Numbered from the stretch's first letter, positions 24,965 through 35,103 are shown. The stretch: 64,000 nt of DNA from CBDCUQ01 sp965222835 (GCA_965222835.1 CBDCUQ010000004.1:372001-436000); one strand, 5' to 3'. The notes: generated by a model from the letters alone, not told the origin. Program-made: numbers and translations.

Positions 24965-26483
24965 TCAGCCGGGCATTGAGCGCCTTGCTGGACTGGTGGC
25001 GCTAAAGCTACGGGCCGGCGATACGCTTGCGCTTTCGGGCGATCTGGGATCCGGGAAGACGACATTTGCGCGTGCCCTTATTCGCGCCAATCTCGAGGAC
25101 GCTGCCGCCGAGGTTCCGAGCCCGACATTCTCTCTCGTTCAAACGTATGCTGCGCCGAGGTTTGGGATTGCGCATCTCGATCTTTATCGCATTACGCATG
25201 ACGATGAGGTGGCGGAGCTCGATCTTGAGGATGCGCGGTCAGACGGTGTGCTTGTCGTGGAATGGGCTGAACGGGTGCCGTCTCTGCTCGGTGAAAATCG
25301 CCTTGATATTCGTTTCGAGGAAGGCGGTTCCCCGGAGACGCGATCTATTACGCTCTCAGGTTCGGGAAGCTGGGCGGGTCGGCTTGCGCGTGTCGAGGAC
25401 CTGATGTCTTTTTTGGAGGCTCGTCCCAATTGGGGATCGGCTGAGGTGCACTATCTCCAGGGTGACGCTTCGGTGCGGGCCTACGCGCGTGTAAAAGGCG
25501 GTCCGTCTCCGGCTCTCCTTATGGATTGGCCTCGCCAGCCCGACGGACCACCCATTCGCGCTGGACTGCCGTACAGCCGGATCGCGCATTTGGCCGAGGA
25601 TGTTTCAGCCTTTGTTGCGATTGCCGATCTCTTGCGAGCGAACGGATTTCGAGCGCCGCAGATCTTTGAGGCGGATCTTGGTGCGGGGCTTCTCTTGACC
25701 GAGGACTTTGGAGATCGTGTTTTTGGCCGCGAAGTGGCTGCCGGCAACGACTTGGAGTCCTTGTGGCGCGCGGCGACGGACGTTCTCGTCCGCCTTCGCG
25801 GGTTGCGGGGCGAGGATATCGCTACAGTGCCTGTTCGGGGTGGGGGATGGCATACCGTTCCACTTTTTGACCGAGGCGCGCTTGGCATCGAAACGGAGCT
25901 TTTGCTCGATTGGTATTGGCCGTTGCTCAAAGGTGCGCCGGTGCCTGATGATATGCGCACCGCGTTTGTTGAGGCGTGGGCCCCACACTTTTCGGACGTC
26001 CTTTCGGCGGAGCCCCGACTTTTGCTCCGCGATTTTCATTCGCCCAATCTTATTTGGTGTGAAGATCGTGGCGATGACCCGGCTGATCACGTCGGACTGA
26101 TCGACTTTCAGGACGCGGTGCGCGGGCATCCCGCCAATGATCTTGTCTCTTTGCTTCAAGACGCGCGATTGGATGTGGAAACGGACGTTGAGCGCAACCT
26201 CCTGGCGTATTACTGCAAAGGCGTGACGTCGGCGGAGCCTGATTTTGACGCGCAGGGCTTCGAGCGGGCCTACGCGATTATGGGGGCCCAGCGGAATACG
26301 AAGATCCTTGGCATCTTTGCGCGCCTTGCCGTGCGCGACGGAAAGCACGCCTATCTTTCACATATCCCCAGAATCTGGAGCTATTTGGAGCGCGACCTCG
26401 CGCATTCGGGACTTGCGGGCTTGCGGTCGTGGTACGACACATACTTTCCAAGTTCGGTGCGGCGTGACATCCCAAAGGCATGA
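24912..26483 (+). CDS. tsaE: TsaE fused to AmgK-like sugar kinase
   Basis: A 523-aa fusion. The first 150 residues are TsaE, the ATPase of the tRNA t6A37 threonylcarbamoyl complex, with P-loop GDLGSGKTTFARA, SPTFSLVQTY, HLDLYRI and VVEWAERV. The remainder is an aminoglycoside-phosphotransferase-like kinase, with LLTEDFGDRVF, the catalytic loop LLRDFHSPNLIW and GLIDFQDAVRGHPANDL. That half resembles AmgK, which phosphorylates MurNAc/GlcNAc at the anomeric carbon in cell-wall recycling; the next gene is MurU-like, which supports this. The start overlaps divL by 53 bases; ATG 24933 is an alternative. Confidence 0.85.
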   Translation: MRTLPLRMTRHRIQKQVDQPGIERLAGLVALKLRAGDTLALSGDLGSGKTTFARALIRANLEDAAAEVPSPTFSLVQTYAAPRFGIAHLDLYRITHDDEVAELDLEDARSDGVLVVEWAERVPSLLGENRLDIRFEEGGSPETRSITLSGSGSWAGRLARVEDLMSFLEARPNWGSAEVHYLQGDASVRAYARVKGGPSPALLMDWPRQPDGPPIRAGLPYSRIAHLAEDVSAFVAIADLLRANGFRAPQIFEADLGAGLLLTEDFGDRVFGREVAAGNDLESLWRAATDVLVRLRGLRGEDIATVPVRGGGWHTVPLFDRGALGIETELLLDWYWPLLKGAPVPDDMRTAFVEAWAPHFSDVLSAEPRLLLRDFHSPNLIWCEDRGDDPADHVGLIDFQDAVRGHPANDLVSLLQDARLDVETDVERNLLAYYCKGVTSAEPDFDAQGFERAYAIMGAQRNTKILGIFARLAVRDGKHAYLSHIPRIWSYLERDLAHSGLAGLRSWYDTYFPSSVRRDIPKA

Positions 26484-26490
26484 CAAGCTA

Positions 26491-27219
26491 ATGAGCTCAT
26501 GGATCCCTCAGTCAGCGATGGTGCTTGCCGCGGGCCTTGGGACGCGGATGCGTCCGCTTACCGATGCGCTGCCGAAGCCGCTTGTGAAACTTCGGGACCG
26601 TGCGCTGATCGATCATGCTCTGGACCGGATTGCGGACGCGGGCATTCGCCGCGCTGTTGTCAATGTGCATTACATGGCAGCAGAGATCGAAGCCCATATT
26701 TCGGGGCGGGTGCGGCCGGAGATTGTCGTATCGGACGAACGGGACGCTTTGCTCGACACGGGCGGCGGTGTCGTGCGCGCGTTGGAGATGCTCGGTTCGG
26801 ATCCCTTTCTTATTCACAATTCCGATTCGGTTTGGATCGAGGGCGCATCTTCCAACATTGTGCGGCTCGCCGGCGCTTGGGATGCCGGGACAATGGACGG
26901 CCTGATGCTTCTTGCCGATCGCAAGACGAGCATCGGATATGACGGCCGGGGGGATTTCGAATTGCATGCGGATGGGCGGGTTTCGCGGCGGCCACAGAAT
27001 CGCGAATCGGACTACGTCTTCACCGGTGTGTCGATCGCCCATCCTCGCCTCTTCGAGAATGCACCGAAAGGCGCTTTCTCGTTGAATGTGCCGTGGACGG
27101 CGGCGATCGCTGCCGGGCGTTTGTTCGGAATCGGTCTCGACGGCACCTGGATGCACGTTGGGACGCCCGAGGCGCTCGAAGAGGCTGGCAAGCGGATCGA
27201 TTGTGAGCATGCAGGGTGA
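26491..27219 (+). CDS. murU: Sugar-1-phosphate nucleotidyltransferase, MurU-like
   Basis: A 242-aa nucleotidyltransferase with the pyrophosphorylase signature VLAAGLGTRMRPLT followed by PKPLVKL, the metal-binding region FLIHNSDSVW, and a late TWMHVGTPEALEEA. With the AmgK-like domain of the preceding gene it matches the AmgK-MurU route, which makes UDP-MurNAc from recycled MurNAc via MurNAc-1-phosphate. Mannose-1-phosphate guanylyltransferase is the main alternative annotation for this family. It lies seven bases after tsaE and overlaps addB by 11 bases. Confidence 0.75.
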   Translation: MSSWIPQSAMVLAAGLGTRMRPLTDALPKPLVKLRDRALIDHALDRIADAGIRRAVVNVHYMAAEIEAHISGRVRPEIVVSDERDALLDTGGGVVRALEMLGSDPFLIHNSDSVWIEGASSNIVRLAGAWDAGTMDGLMLLADRKTSIGYDGRGDFELHADGRVSRRPQNRESDYVFTGVSIAHPRLFENAPKGAFSLNVPWTAAIAAGRLFGIGLDGTWMHVGTPEALEEAGKRIDCEHAG

Positions 27220-30200
27220 GGCGAGGACAGGAGGCGTTGCTAGAAGCGGTTCGGCGGCGGCGTCTGTCTACACCGTTCCTGCTGGCGAGCCGTTTCTCGA
27301 TGTGCTCGCGAAGGCTATTCTGAAAGGTGATCTACCCCGGCGGGGCGGGTCGGTACCGGAGCTTCTCGATCTTCCTAAGATGACGCTGCTGTTGCCAACG
27401 CGTCGCGCGACGCGTGCACTTCAGGATGCCTTTTTGCGCGCGTCTGGCGGACGCTCGATGTTGCTCCCTTCCATTCGGCCGATCTCTGAAGGCGATGAGG
27501 ATGCTTCTCTCATTGCGGATGTGTCAGGTCTTACCGGCAACGGTGACGGAGAAGACGTCCCGCCGGCGATCAGTGAATTGCAGCGGCGCCTTGCCTTGAC
27601 ACGTTTTGTGATGCGCTGGTTTGAGGCGCAAAAGAACGCCGATCGGGCAGGCGATCCCTATTTCGGGACGATGGCGCACACACCGGCACAGGCCGCGCAG
27701 CTCGCCAAAGAGCTTGGGCGGCTGATGGACATGGTCGAAACGGAAGGCGCGAGCTTTGAAAAGATCGCATCCCTCGTGCCTGAAGCGTACTCGGAGCATT
27801 GGCAGAAGACGCTGACGTTCCTGGAGATCGTGACCGGCATGTGGCCCGACTATCTCAGGGAACAGGGCGTTCTCTCTCCTGCCGATCGGCGCAATCGTTT
27901 GATCCTTGCTGAGGCCAACAGGCTGACATCAGCGCCGCCTTCGGGGCCGGTCATCGTCGCCGGTGTTACGGGCTCTATTCCTGCAACGGTCGAGCTGATG
28001 CGGGCGGTGGCGTGTCTGCCGAACGGTGCCATTGTTCTGCCGGCTCTCGATATGCGTCTCGACGAGGAGAGTTGGCAGGCCGTCTGTCCCGACCATCCGG
28101 AGCATCCGCAATTCGGTCTCAAGAAGTTGCTCGATGCGTTGTCGCTGAACCGCCAAGATGTTGCCGTTCTTGCCGGTGCCGAGGCGGAGGAGGATGCTGC
28201 GGGACGGCTATTTGTCGTCAGCGAGACGATGCGTCCGGCGGCCACGACCGGGCGATGGCACACATTGACTGAGGCCCCAAAGGCAGCTTCCCGTGTCAAG
28301 AGCGCGTTGGGCGGTGTCAGTCTGGTCGAGGCACCTGGACCGCAGGACGAGGCGGAGGCTGTATCGCTCATTCTTCGCCAAGCCCTTGAGGTTCCGGGGC
28401 GTACAGCCGCGCTTGTTTCGCCCGATCGACTTCTTGCGCGCCGCGTTGCGGTGCGCCTGGAGAGCTGGGGCATTCGCGTCGACGATTCAGCTGGCCGGCC
28501 GTTTGCGAAAACAGTGCCCGGTGCCTTCTTGGACCTGGTGGTAGAGACTGCCGCGAAGGATTTTGCCGCTGCAGAGCTGATGTCACTTCTGAAGCATCCG
28601 CTGACGCGGTTGGGATTGAACCCATTCGAGGTGCGCCGCGCGGCGCGCGCACTCGAGATTGCCGCTTTTCGTGCGCCCTATCTGGCAAGCGGGCTTGACG
28701 GTGTTGAACGGGCGCTTGAACGCGCTGTTGCCGAGGCACAGCCGGGTGCTGGCATGCGCCGGCACATGGCTGTCGGGCGCCTGTGGGATGAAGATTGGGC
28801 CGGTGCGCGTGACCTCCTTCAACGGCTGAGGTCGGCGTTTGCGCCGCTTGCTGATGCCTTTGCCGGCGAAACGCAAAAGCCGTTGCGTGCTTTTGCCAAG
28901 GCGCATGCTGAAACGGCGGTTGCGACCGCGCAGTTGCCGGAGGTCGCAGATGGCGGCGAGGCGCCACCCTCGGAGTTGTGGCGTGGCGAGGCCGGCGAGG
29001 CTGCAAGCCGCTTCTTCCAAGGTCTCGAAGACGAGACACTGCCTGACCTCGCCGTTACGCGGTACGATTATCCCGACCTCTATCGTAGCCTGTTGCATGG
29101 CGAGAACGTGCGGCCACGACTTCCGGTGCATCCTCGTCTCTTCATTTGGGGTCCGTTTGAAGCGCGTTTGCAGCAGCCGGATATTGTCATTCTTGGCTCG
29201 CTGAACGACGGTACGTGGCCGGAGGCTGCCGATCCCGGCCCTTGGCTCAATCGGCCGATGCGGCAGGGACTTGGTCTGCCCTCGCCCGAGGAAAAGATCG
29301 GCTATGCGGCACACGACTTCGCCACACTTCTCGGTGCCACGAATGTCATTCTGACACGTGCCGAAAAGATTGACGGTGTACCGACCGTACCCTCGCGCTG
29401 GCTTCTGCGGCTTAAGGCTCTGCTTGCGGGCTTGGATCAGCTGGACGTTCTCACGCCGGACGAAACGTGGCTCGGTTGGGCGCGCCGTCGCGACTATGTT
29501 CCAGACGCGCAGAAAAAGAAGCTGGAGCGGCCGGCGCCGCGACCTCCGGTGTCTCAGCGGCCGCGGAAATTATCGGTGTCGCGCATCGAGACGTGGATTG
29601 GAAACCCTTATGCGATTTTTGCTGGCAACATCCTGCGTCTTGAGGCGCTCGATCCCCTGGGAGGTCCGCCGTCCGCGAGCTTGCGCGGGAATATCATTCA
29701 CGAGGCGTTGTCGCGTTTTGCCAAGGATTATCCCGACACGCTGCCTGCGAATATTGCAGATGAACTTGTTTCGCGTGCGACGGCCGTTCTGGAGGAATAT
29801 GCCGCGCATCCCCGCGTAGCCGCATTCTGGATCCCGCGCTTTCAGCGCTTTGCGGCTTGGTTCGCCGCGACAGAACCTGGGCGCCGTGCGGGCACTGAGA
29901 CCGTTGTTGCGGAAACCAATGGCTCTCTTGTGTTTTCAACTCCGGCGGGGCCTTTCACATTGACGGCGCGTGCAGATCGTATCGACGTGTCACCTGATGC
30001 GCTGGTTATTACAGACTACAAATCGGGAGGCTTTCCGAACGACAAGGCCGTCAAGGATGGATTGGCGCCTCAGTTGCCGCTCGAAGCCGCGATTGCACTC
30101 GGATTGGACGAGCACGCGGGCTTCGAGTTCGTTCCGGAACGCGGTGTCTCGGCACTCCGCTACATTCGGGCCTCCGGCGGTGAGCCTCCGGGTGAGGAGC

Positions 30201-30406
30201 GCGAGGTCAAAGTTGATGATGTCGCTGGCCTCGCTGTACAGCAGCTTGATGGGTTGAAGCGTCTGGTTGCGCAATTTGACGATGAGGCCACGCCCTATGC
30301 ACCGTTGCGCCGGGCGCAGTTCACGTACAAATACGACAGCTATGCCCATCTCGCCCGTGTTGCCGAATGGTCGGCCGCGTGGGGTGAGGGCGAGGAGGGA
30401 TCGTGA
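27209..30406 (+). CDS. addB: AddB, helicase-nuclease subunit
   Basis: A 1065-aa AddB of the alphaproteobacterial AddAB recombination-repair complex, which resects double-strand breaks up to Chi for RecA loading. The N-terminal helicase-like region has a relaxed P-loop area LLLPTRRATRALQ, and the middle contains FIWGPFEARLQQPDIVILG and GTWPE. The C-terminal nuclease domain shows SLRGNIIHEALSRF and the RecB-type motif VITDYKSGG near residue 935. The ATG at 27209 gives an 11-base overlap with murU, and its stop overlaps the addA start. Confidence 0.93.
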   Translation: MQGEARTGGVARSGSAAASVYTVPAGEPFLDVLAKAILKGDLPRRGGSVPELLDLPKMTLLLPTRRATRALQDAFLRASGGRSMLLPSIRPISEGDEDASLIADVSGLTGNGDGEDVPPAISELQRRLALTRFVMRWFEAQKNADRAGDPYFGTMAHTPAQAAQLAKELGRLMDMVETEGASFEKIASLVPEAYSEHWQKTLTFLEIVTGMWPDYLREQGVLSPADRRNRLILAEANRLTSAPPSGPVIVAGVTGSIPATVELMRAVACLPNGAIVLPALDMRLDEESWQAVCPDHPEHPQFGLKKLLDALSLNRQDVAVLAGAEAEEDAAGRLFVVSETMRPAATTGRWHTLTEAPKAASRVKSALGGVSLVEAPGPQDEAEAVSLILRQALEVPGRTAALVSPDRLLARRVAVRLESWGIRVDDSAGRPFAKTVPGAFLDLVVETAAKDFAAAELMSLLKHPLTRLGLNPFEVRRAARALEIAAFRAPYLASGLDGVERALERAVAEAQPGAGMRRHMAVGRLWDEDWAGARDLLQRLRSAFAPLADAFAGETQKPLRAFAKAHAETAVATAQLPEVADGGEAPPSELWRGEAGEAASRFFQGLEDETLPDLAVTRYDYPDLYRSLLHGENVRPRLPVHPRLFIWGPFEARLQQPDIVILGSLNDGTWPEAADPGPWLNRPMRQGLGLPSPEEKIGYAAHDFATLLGATNVILTRAEKIDGVPTVPSRWLLRLKALLAGLDQLDVLTPDETWLGWARRRDYVPDAQKKKLERPAPRPPVSQRPRKLSVSRIETWIGNPYAIFAGNILRLEALDPLGGPPSASLRGNIIHEALSRFAKDYPDTLPANIADELVSRATAVLEEYAAHPRVAAFWIPRFQRFAAWFAATEPGRRAGTETVVAETNGSLVFSTPAGPFTLTARADRIDVSPDALVITDYKSGGFPNDKAVKDGLAPQLPLEAAIALGLDEHAGFEFVPERGVSALRYIRASGGEPPGEEREVKVDDVAGLAVQQLDGLKRLVAQFDDEATPYAPLRRAQFTYKYDSYAHLARVAEWSAAWGEGEEGS

Positions 30407-33400
30407 TGGCTCGCTCCTCAACGGCAACGAATGTGGACGTCGAATTCAGGCGTACGCTGCGCGCGCAGGTCGAGGCATCCGATCCGGGCGCTTCGGTTTG
30501 GGTGAGTGCCAACGCGGGCACCGGCAAGACGCATGTGCTGACCATGCGTGTGTTGCGGCTTCTTCTATCGGGTACGTCGCCAGAAAAGATTCTCTGCCTC
30601 ACTTACACTAAGGCGGCTGCAGCTGAAATGTCGAAGCGAGTCTTTGACAAGCTGGCAGAGTGGGTGACGGCATCACCCACCCAGCTGGGGACAGCGCTTG
30701 CCGATCTCATGAGCCGAAAGCCCGCTAAGGACGAGCTTTTGCGCGCACGTACGCTTTTTGCGCGCGCCATCGAGACGCCGGGCGGGCTCAAAGTGCAGAC
30801 TATTCACGCCTTTTCCGAGCGCCTGCTGCAGCGGTTTCCACTTGAAGCCGGTGTGCCGCCCGGGTTTGTTATTCTCGACGATGCGACGGCACGAGAGCTT
30901 AAGCGCGAGGCGATTGACGATGTTCTTGCGGGGGCGACGCGGGATTCCTCGGGTGAACTTGGACGTGCACTCGGGACCGCCATCGCTTATGCCGCGGAAG
31001 ATCATTTCGATGACGTATTGTCAGATGCGCTGTTGCACCGCCGGTGGCTCGCAGAGATTCCGCGCCTCGAACATGCCGGTTTCGAAGGCTTTGCGGCGTT
31101 CGGGGCTCTCTTGAAAGAAAATTTTGGTGTGCGGGCCGATGCCACGCGCGCGTCGCTTGCGGCGGAGATGTCTGGGCTGGTGGGGGATGCCGGTCTCAAG
31201 CGGTTGAAGGGTGTGCTGGCCGAGGGTGGCGTCAGCGATCAAAAACTTGCGGCGGTTCTTTCTGAGGCGCTCGGTGCTGCGGATGCGGCACATAAATCAT
31301 CGCTACTTGCCGCGTATTTCCTCACAGGCAAGGCCGCGCCGCGCAAGAGCCTGATGTCGAAAGCATTACAGGAGACCTATCCGGATATCGACGCGCAAAT
31401 GCAGAGGGCACAGCATAAGTTCTTCACGCTTTATCGCGAAGCCCAAGGCATGGATGTTGTGGCGGCGACGCTCGCGCTGTCGCGTCTTGCGGATGGTGTT
31501 CTGCAAAGCTACACGACGGCCAAGGACCGGCGCGCGGCGCTTGACTTCGACGATCTCATCGAGAAAACGGCAAGTTTGCTCAGAACGGGCGGATCGGCGG
31601 AGTGGGTGCTTTTTAAGCTTGACGGCGGGATCGACCATATTCTGGTTGATGAATCGCAGGATACAAGCCCGCAACAGTGGGACATCATTGCTGGTCTTGC
31701 AGAGGAATTCTTTGTCGGTTCTGGTGCCCGCGAAGAGCCGCGTTCGCTTTTTGCCGTTGGCGACGAGAAACAATCGATCTACTCGTTCCAGGGAGCCGTG
31801 CCCCAGACGTTTGATACTAGAGGCAAGGAATTCGCACTGCGTGCCGCCGATGCCGGCGTGCGGTGGCGGCGAATTCCCTTGAACGTCTCGTTCCGCACCG
31901 TGGCGCCGGTTCTCGACGTGGTCGATGCCGTATTTGCGGACGAGGTGCGCACGCCGGGTGTGCCCGTGGGGGTCGAGGGCATCCGCCATATTGCAAAGCG
32001 TGCTGGCCAATCGGGATTGATTGAGATCTGGCCGACAGAGGTTCATGAGGAGCAGGTCGCGGCCGACGCGTGGTTGCCGCTCGAGGATGCGGCGTCTGAG
32101 GCGCCATCGCTGCGGCTTGCCAACCGGATTGCGGACACCATTCGTGATTGGTGCGACAACGGCGAAATTCTTCAATCGGAAAACCGGCCGATCGAACCGG
32201 GTGACATTCTCATACTGGTGCGCAAGCGAGATCCCTTTGCGGGGCCCATGGTCGGGGCGTTGAAGGCACGGGGGATCGCTGTTGCGGGTGCCGACCGCAT
32301 TCAGTTGAGCTCGCAAATTGCCGTGCAAGATCTGATGGCGCTCGGTGATTTTCTGACGCTTCCGGAGGATGATCTCTCGCTTGCGACCGTGCTCAAGAGT
32401 CCATTGTTCGGCTTTGATGATGATGCGCTTCTGGCAATTGCTCCGGGGCGTAAAGGGACACTGTGGAAGGCGCTTCTGGATCAGGCTCAAGCCGATGCGA
32501 AGTTTGCGGACGCTGCGGAAACATTGAAGCGTTGGCGTCGCGCCGCCGACTTTTCGCCCCCCTTCGAGTTTTTTGCGTCGTTGTTGGACAGGGATGGCGG
32601 GCGCGCAAAGCTACTTTCGCGCCTGGGACCGGATGCTGCGGATGCCATCGACGAATTTCTCAATCTTGCGGTTTCGTACGACGATGGTGCGCCGCCTTCG
32701 CTCACCGGCTTTCTCGCGTGGCTCCGGACAACGGTGCGCGAAATCAAGCGCGATATGGAGCATGGGCGAAACGAGGTTCGTGTCATGACCGTGCACGGAG
32801 CCAAGGGGCTTGAAGCGCCGATCGTCTTCTTGCCGGATACGTGCAGCGCGACGACGGCTGCGACGCGGCGTGGGCGTCCGATCGCGGTCCATGATTTCAA
32901 ACGTCCCGAGAGTTTTCCCGCGCCCTTTGTCTGGCCGGTGAAGGGGACGTCCGGTCTTGAGGCAATCGCGGGGGCAAATTCGGCGCTTGAAGCCGCAGAG
33001 CGGAATGAACGCAATCGTCTCCTCTATGTGGCTATGACGCGGGCCCGTGACCGCCTTTACATTGCCGGGTTCGAGGGTAAGCGCGGGCGTGAACGGGGCT
33101 GCTGGTACGATACGATTTCCCAGGCGCTCGGCGACATGCTGGAGACGGGCACCGATGCGCGCGGGCAGCTGGTTCGTCGGATTGTCTCGCAGCAAAGCGC
33201 GCCGCACGATATGCCAAAAGTCGACCTTTCGCAGAGAGAGGGTGGCCTTACGCTTCCCGATTGGGCGTATGCGCCGGCGCGGCGGGAGCCGCAGCTCACG
33301 ATTCCGCTGGCACCTTCGCGTTTGGCGCCTTACGAGATGGATGAAACCGGCGAGCCCTCGCCCAACCCTCCCAGGGCGTCCGGGCTTGACGAGCCATATG

Positions 33401-33981
33401 CGTCGCCTCTCGGCGGTACGTCCGGCCAGAACCGGTTCCTACGTGGCTTGCTTACCCATGCGTTGCTCCAGTATCTGCCTGATGTCGACCCCGCGGTCTG
33501 GCCGAAGGCGGCGAAGGCTTTTGTTGCGAAGCGGGGGCGCGGGCTTTCCGGGCGGGTTCAATCGAGCATCGTTTCTGAGACGTTGGCCGTGCTTGGGCAC
33601 GCAGAATTTGCGCCGCTCTTTGGTCCCGAGAGCCGGGCCGAGGTTCCGATCGTTGCGGAGGTGCCGAGACCGAAAGGGCGGGGGCCTGCCTTGAAACTCG
33701 CCGGGCAGATCGATCGCCTCGCTGTGACCCAAGAGGCGGTCTATGTCGTCGACTACAAGACCAACAGGCCGCCGCCGCGTAAGGTTGCCGAAGTCGCGGA
33801 TGTCTATCTCTTTCAGCTCGCGGCTTATGCGTTGGCGCTTGAGCAAATCTTTCCCGGGCGAGCGATCCGGGCCGCACTTTTGTGGACGGACGGCCCCCGG
33901 CTGATGGAAATTCCGGGCAAATTACTCAATGATTTCAAAGGACGGCTTTGGGACGTGGACCCCGGTAGTCTTGACGCCTGA
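30406..33981 (+). CDS. addA: AddA, ATP-dependent helicase-nuclease subunit
   Basis: A 1191-aa UvrD/RecB-like helicase and nuclease, partner of AddB. Walker A ANAGTGKT is at residues 35-42, followed by CLTYTKAAAAEMSKRV. Other helicase motifs seen are HILVDESQDTSPQQW, FAVGDEKQSIYSFQGA, VMTVHGAKGLEAP and LLYVAMTRARDRLY. The RecB-type nuclease motif YVVDYKTNRPPP lies near residue 1115. The ATG shares one base with the addB stop (TGATG); the overlapping GTG at 30403 is an alternative start. Confidence 0.95.
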   Translation: MARSSTATNVDVEFRRTLRAQVEASDPGASVWVSANAGTGKTHVLTMRVLRLLLSGTSPEKILCLTYTKAAAAEMSKRVFDKLAEWVTASPTQLGTALADLMSRKPAKDELLRARTLFARAIETPGGLKVQTIHAFSERLLQRFPLEAGVPPGFVILDDATARELKREAIDDVLAGATRDSSGELGRALGTAIAYAAEDHFDDVLSDALLHRRWLAEIPRLEHAGFEGFAAFGALLKENFGVRADATRASLAAEMSGLVGDAGLKRLKGVLAEGGVSDQKLAAVLSEALGAADAAHKSSLLAAYFLTGKAAPRKSLMSKALQETYPDIDAQMQRAQHKFFTLYREAQGMDVVAATLALSRLADGVLQSYTTAKDRRAALDFDDLIEKTASLLRTGGSAEWVLFKLDGGIDHILVDESQDTSPQQWDIIAGLAEEFFVGSGAREEPRSLFAVGDEKQSIYSFQGAVPQTFDTRGKEFALRAADAGVRWRRIPLNVSFRTVAPVLDVVDAVFADEVRTPGVPVGVEGIRHIAKRAGQSGLIEIWPTEVHEEQVAADAWLPLEDAASEAPSLRLANRIADTIRDWCDNGEILQSENRPIEPGDILILVRKRDPFAGPMVGALKARGIAVAGADRIQLSSQIAVQDLMALGDFLTLPEDDLSLATVLKSPLFGFDDDALLAIAPGRKGTLWKALLDQAQADAKFADAAETLKRWRRAADFSPPFEFFASLLDRDGGRAKLLSRLGPDAADAIDEFLNLAVSYDDGAPPSLTGFLAWLRTTVREIKRDMEHGRNEVRVMTVHGAKGLEAPIVFLPDTCSATTAATRRGRPIAVHDFKRPESFPAPFVWPVKGTSGLEAIAGANSALEAAERNERNRLLYVAMTRARDRLYIAGFEGKRGRERGCWYDTISQALGDMLETGTDARGQLVRRIVSQQSAPHDMPKVDLSQREGGLTLPDWAYAPARREPQLTIPLAPSRLAPYEMDETGEPSPNPPRASGLDEPYASPLGGTSGQNRFLRGLLTHALLQYLPDVDPAVWPKAAKAFVAKRGRGLSGRVQSSIVSETLAVLGHAEFAPLFGPESRAEVPIVAEVPRPKGRGPALKLAGQIDRLAVTQEAVYVVDYKTNRPPPRKVAEVADVYLFQLAAYALALEQIFPGRAIRAALLWTDGPRLMEIPGKLLNDFKGRLWDVDPGSLDA

Positions 33982-34069
33982 GGGGGGCGTTCCTACGTTC
34001 CGCAGTCCGGATTCGCGATGGTGATTTGCCGTTTGTAGGGTCCCGAGCCAGAACCAGGAGATCATAATT

Positions 34070-34399
34070 ATGGCTACGTCGCAGGTTTCTGATAGCACCT
34101 TCGAAGACGAGGTGTTGAAGTCGTCCGAGCCCGTGGTGGTCGATTTCTTCGCCGATTGGTGCGGCCCGTGCAAAGCCATGGCGCCGGCCCTCGACCAGGT
34201 GGCCGCCGAGATGAAGGGTAAGGTCAAGGTCGTGAAGGTCGACGTCGATCAGAACCCTGGAATCACGCAAAAATACGGCATTCGCGCTATGCCGACGCTG
34301 ATGGTGTTCAAGGACGGCGAGGTTGCCGCTCAGCACGTCGGCGCGCTGGTGCAGAAGAAGAAACTTGAGGATTGGGTGAATGGGTCGATTGTGTCCTGA
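34070..34399 (+). CDS. trxA: Thioredoxin
   Basis: A 109-aa thioredoxin with the redox motif WCGPCK (Cys31 and Cys34), DFFADW before it, and the cis-proline region IRAMPTLMVFKDG. It reduces disulfides in cytoplasmic proteins such as ribonucleotide reductase. AGGAG precedes the ATG. Its position after addBA is the usual Rhizobiales order, and a terminator follows. Confidence 0.97.
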   Translation: MATSQVSDSTFEDEVLKSSEPVVVDFFADWCGPCKAMAPALDQVAAEMKGKVKVVKVDVDQNPGITQKYGIRAMPTLMVFKDGEVAAQHVGALVQKKKLEDWVNGSIVS

Positions 34400-34433
34400 G
34401 TGATCTCGAGCCTTCGCGCGATTCCCAACAATT

Positions 34434-34468
34434 GGCCCCGCGGCACCACCGCGAGGCCCTTTTGTTTT
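34434..34468 (+). terminator. Rho-independent terminator of trxA
   Basis: A GC-rich hairpin (GGCCcCGCGG, loop CACCA, CCGCGaGGCC) followed by CTTTTGTTTT lies 35 bases after the trxA stop, just before the convergent ribbon-helix-helix gene. Confidence 0.85.
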
Positions 34469-34482
34469 CCGGCCCCTGCCGT

Positions 34483-34731
34483 CTAGTCGCGGTGCCCGCC
34501 ATCGTAACTTTGGGCCGCGGTGGTCTTGCGGAAATAATCCAGGATAAAGACCCGGACGGCACTGGACAGTCCGGCGCTGCCGCGGGTTTCATCGATCTTC
34601 GCGACGAGGGCGGCGAGTGACACGCCTTCGCGGACGGCGGCTTCTCTCAATGCATCCCAGAACGGGGCTTCGAGTGAGATCGAGGTGCGATGTCCGCGCA
34701 ATGAGAAGGAGCGTTTGATGGGACGCGTCAT
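34483..34731 (-). CDS. Ribbon-helix-helix DNA-binding protein
   Basis: An 82-aa protein with a ribbon-helix-helix fold of the alphaproteobacterial RHH_4 type. The beta strand is RSFSLRGHRTSISLE, followed by helix PFWDALREAAVREG, a turn and helix SLAALVAKIDETR, then LSSAVRVFILDYFR. These are small dimeric DNA-binding proteins of unknown regulon. The ATG at 34731 begins MTRPIKRSF; longer frames add residues that do not belong to the fold. It converges with trxA. Confidence 0.85.
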   Translation of the reverse strand: MTRPIKRSFSLRGHRTSISLEAPFWDALREAAVREGVSLAALVAKIDETRGSAGLSSAVRVFILDYFRKTTAAQSYDGGHRD

Positions 34732-35103
34732 GTGCAACCACCACCCGGATCGAATGTATTTTGGTCGTCGCACGTCTTGAGCGCCATCGGTACCTTTGCT
34801 TTGCCGGTACGATCGATTTCGGTGGTGCGGGCTGTCATGGGATCCAATCCAGCTCAAGGGATGCGGGTGCCGGTCCGACCCGTGCGTTTGCGGGCCGAAC
34901 CTGCGACCTATTTAGGGAATCCGCTCGGAGGTGTCACGCGGGGATGCACATGGTTGTGGCGGTGGGGGCGTCGTGTTGATCAGAGGCTTGATGGTGACAT
35001 GACAGTGTTTGCTTAAGAAATTACGCCGACTGGCAATTTCTTGGAACTTCTCTACAAATGATATTTCAACAAAAAAGACACTAGGGACGGATGCTGCATT
35101 GGT
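34732..35103. other. Intergenic region between divergent genes
   Basis: The 372 bases between the divergent RHH gene and the HDAC gene hold no gene I can support. The half nearer the HDAC gene turns AT-rich from about 35010, consistent with its promoter. I see no hairpin or repeat of note. Confidence 0.4.

Noticed and set aside
31366..32490. 374-codon frame antisense to addA
   Set aside because: Covered by addA helicase motifs on the plus strand; the product is Arg/His-rich with no recognisable domain.
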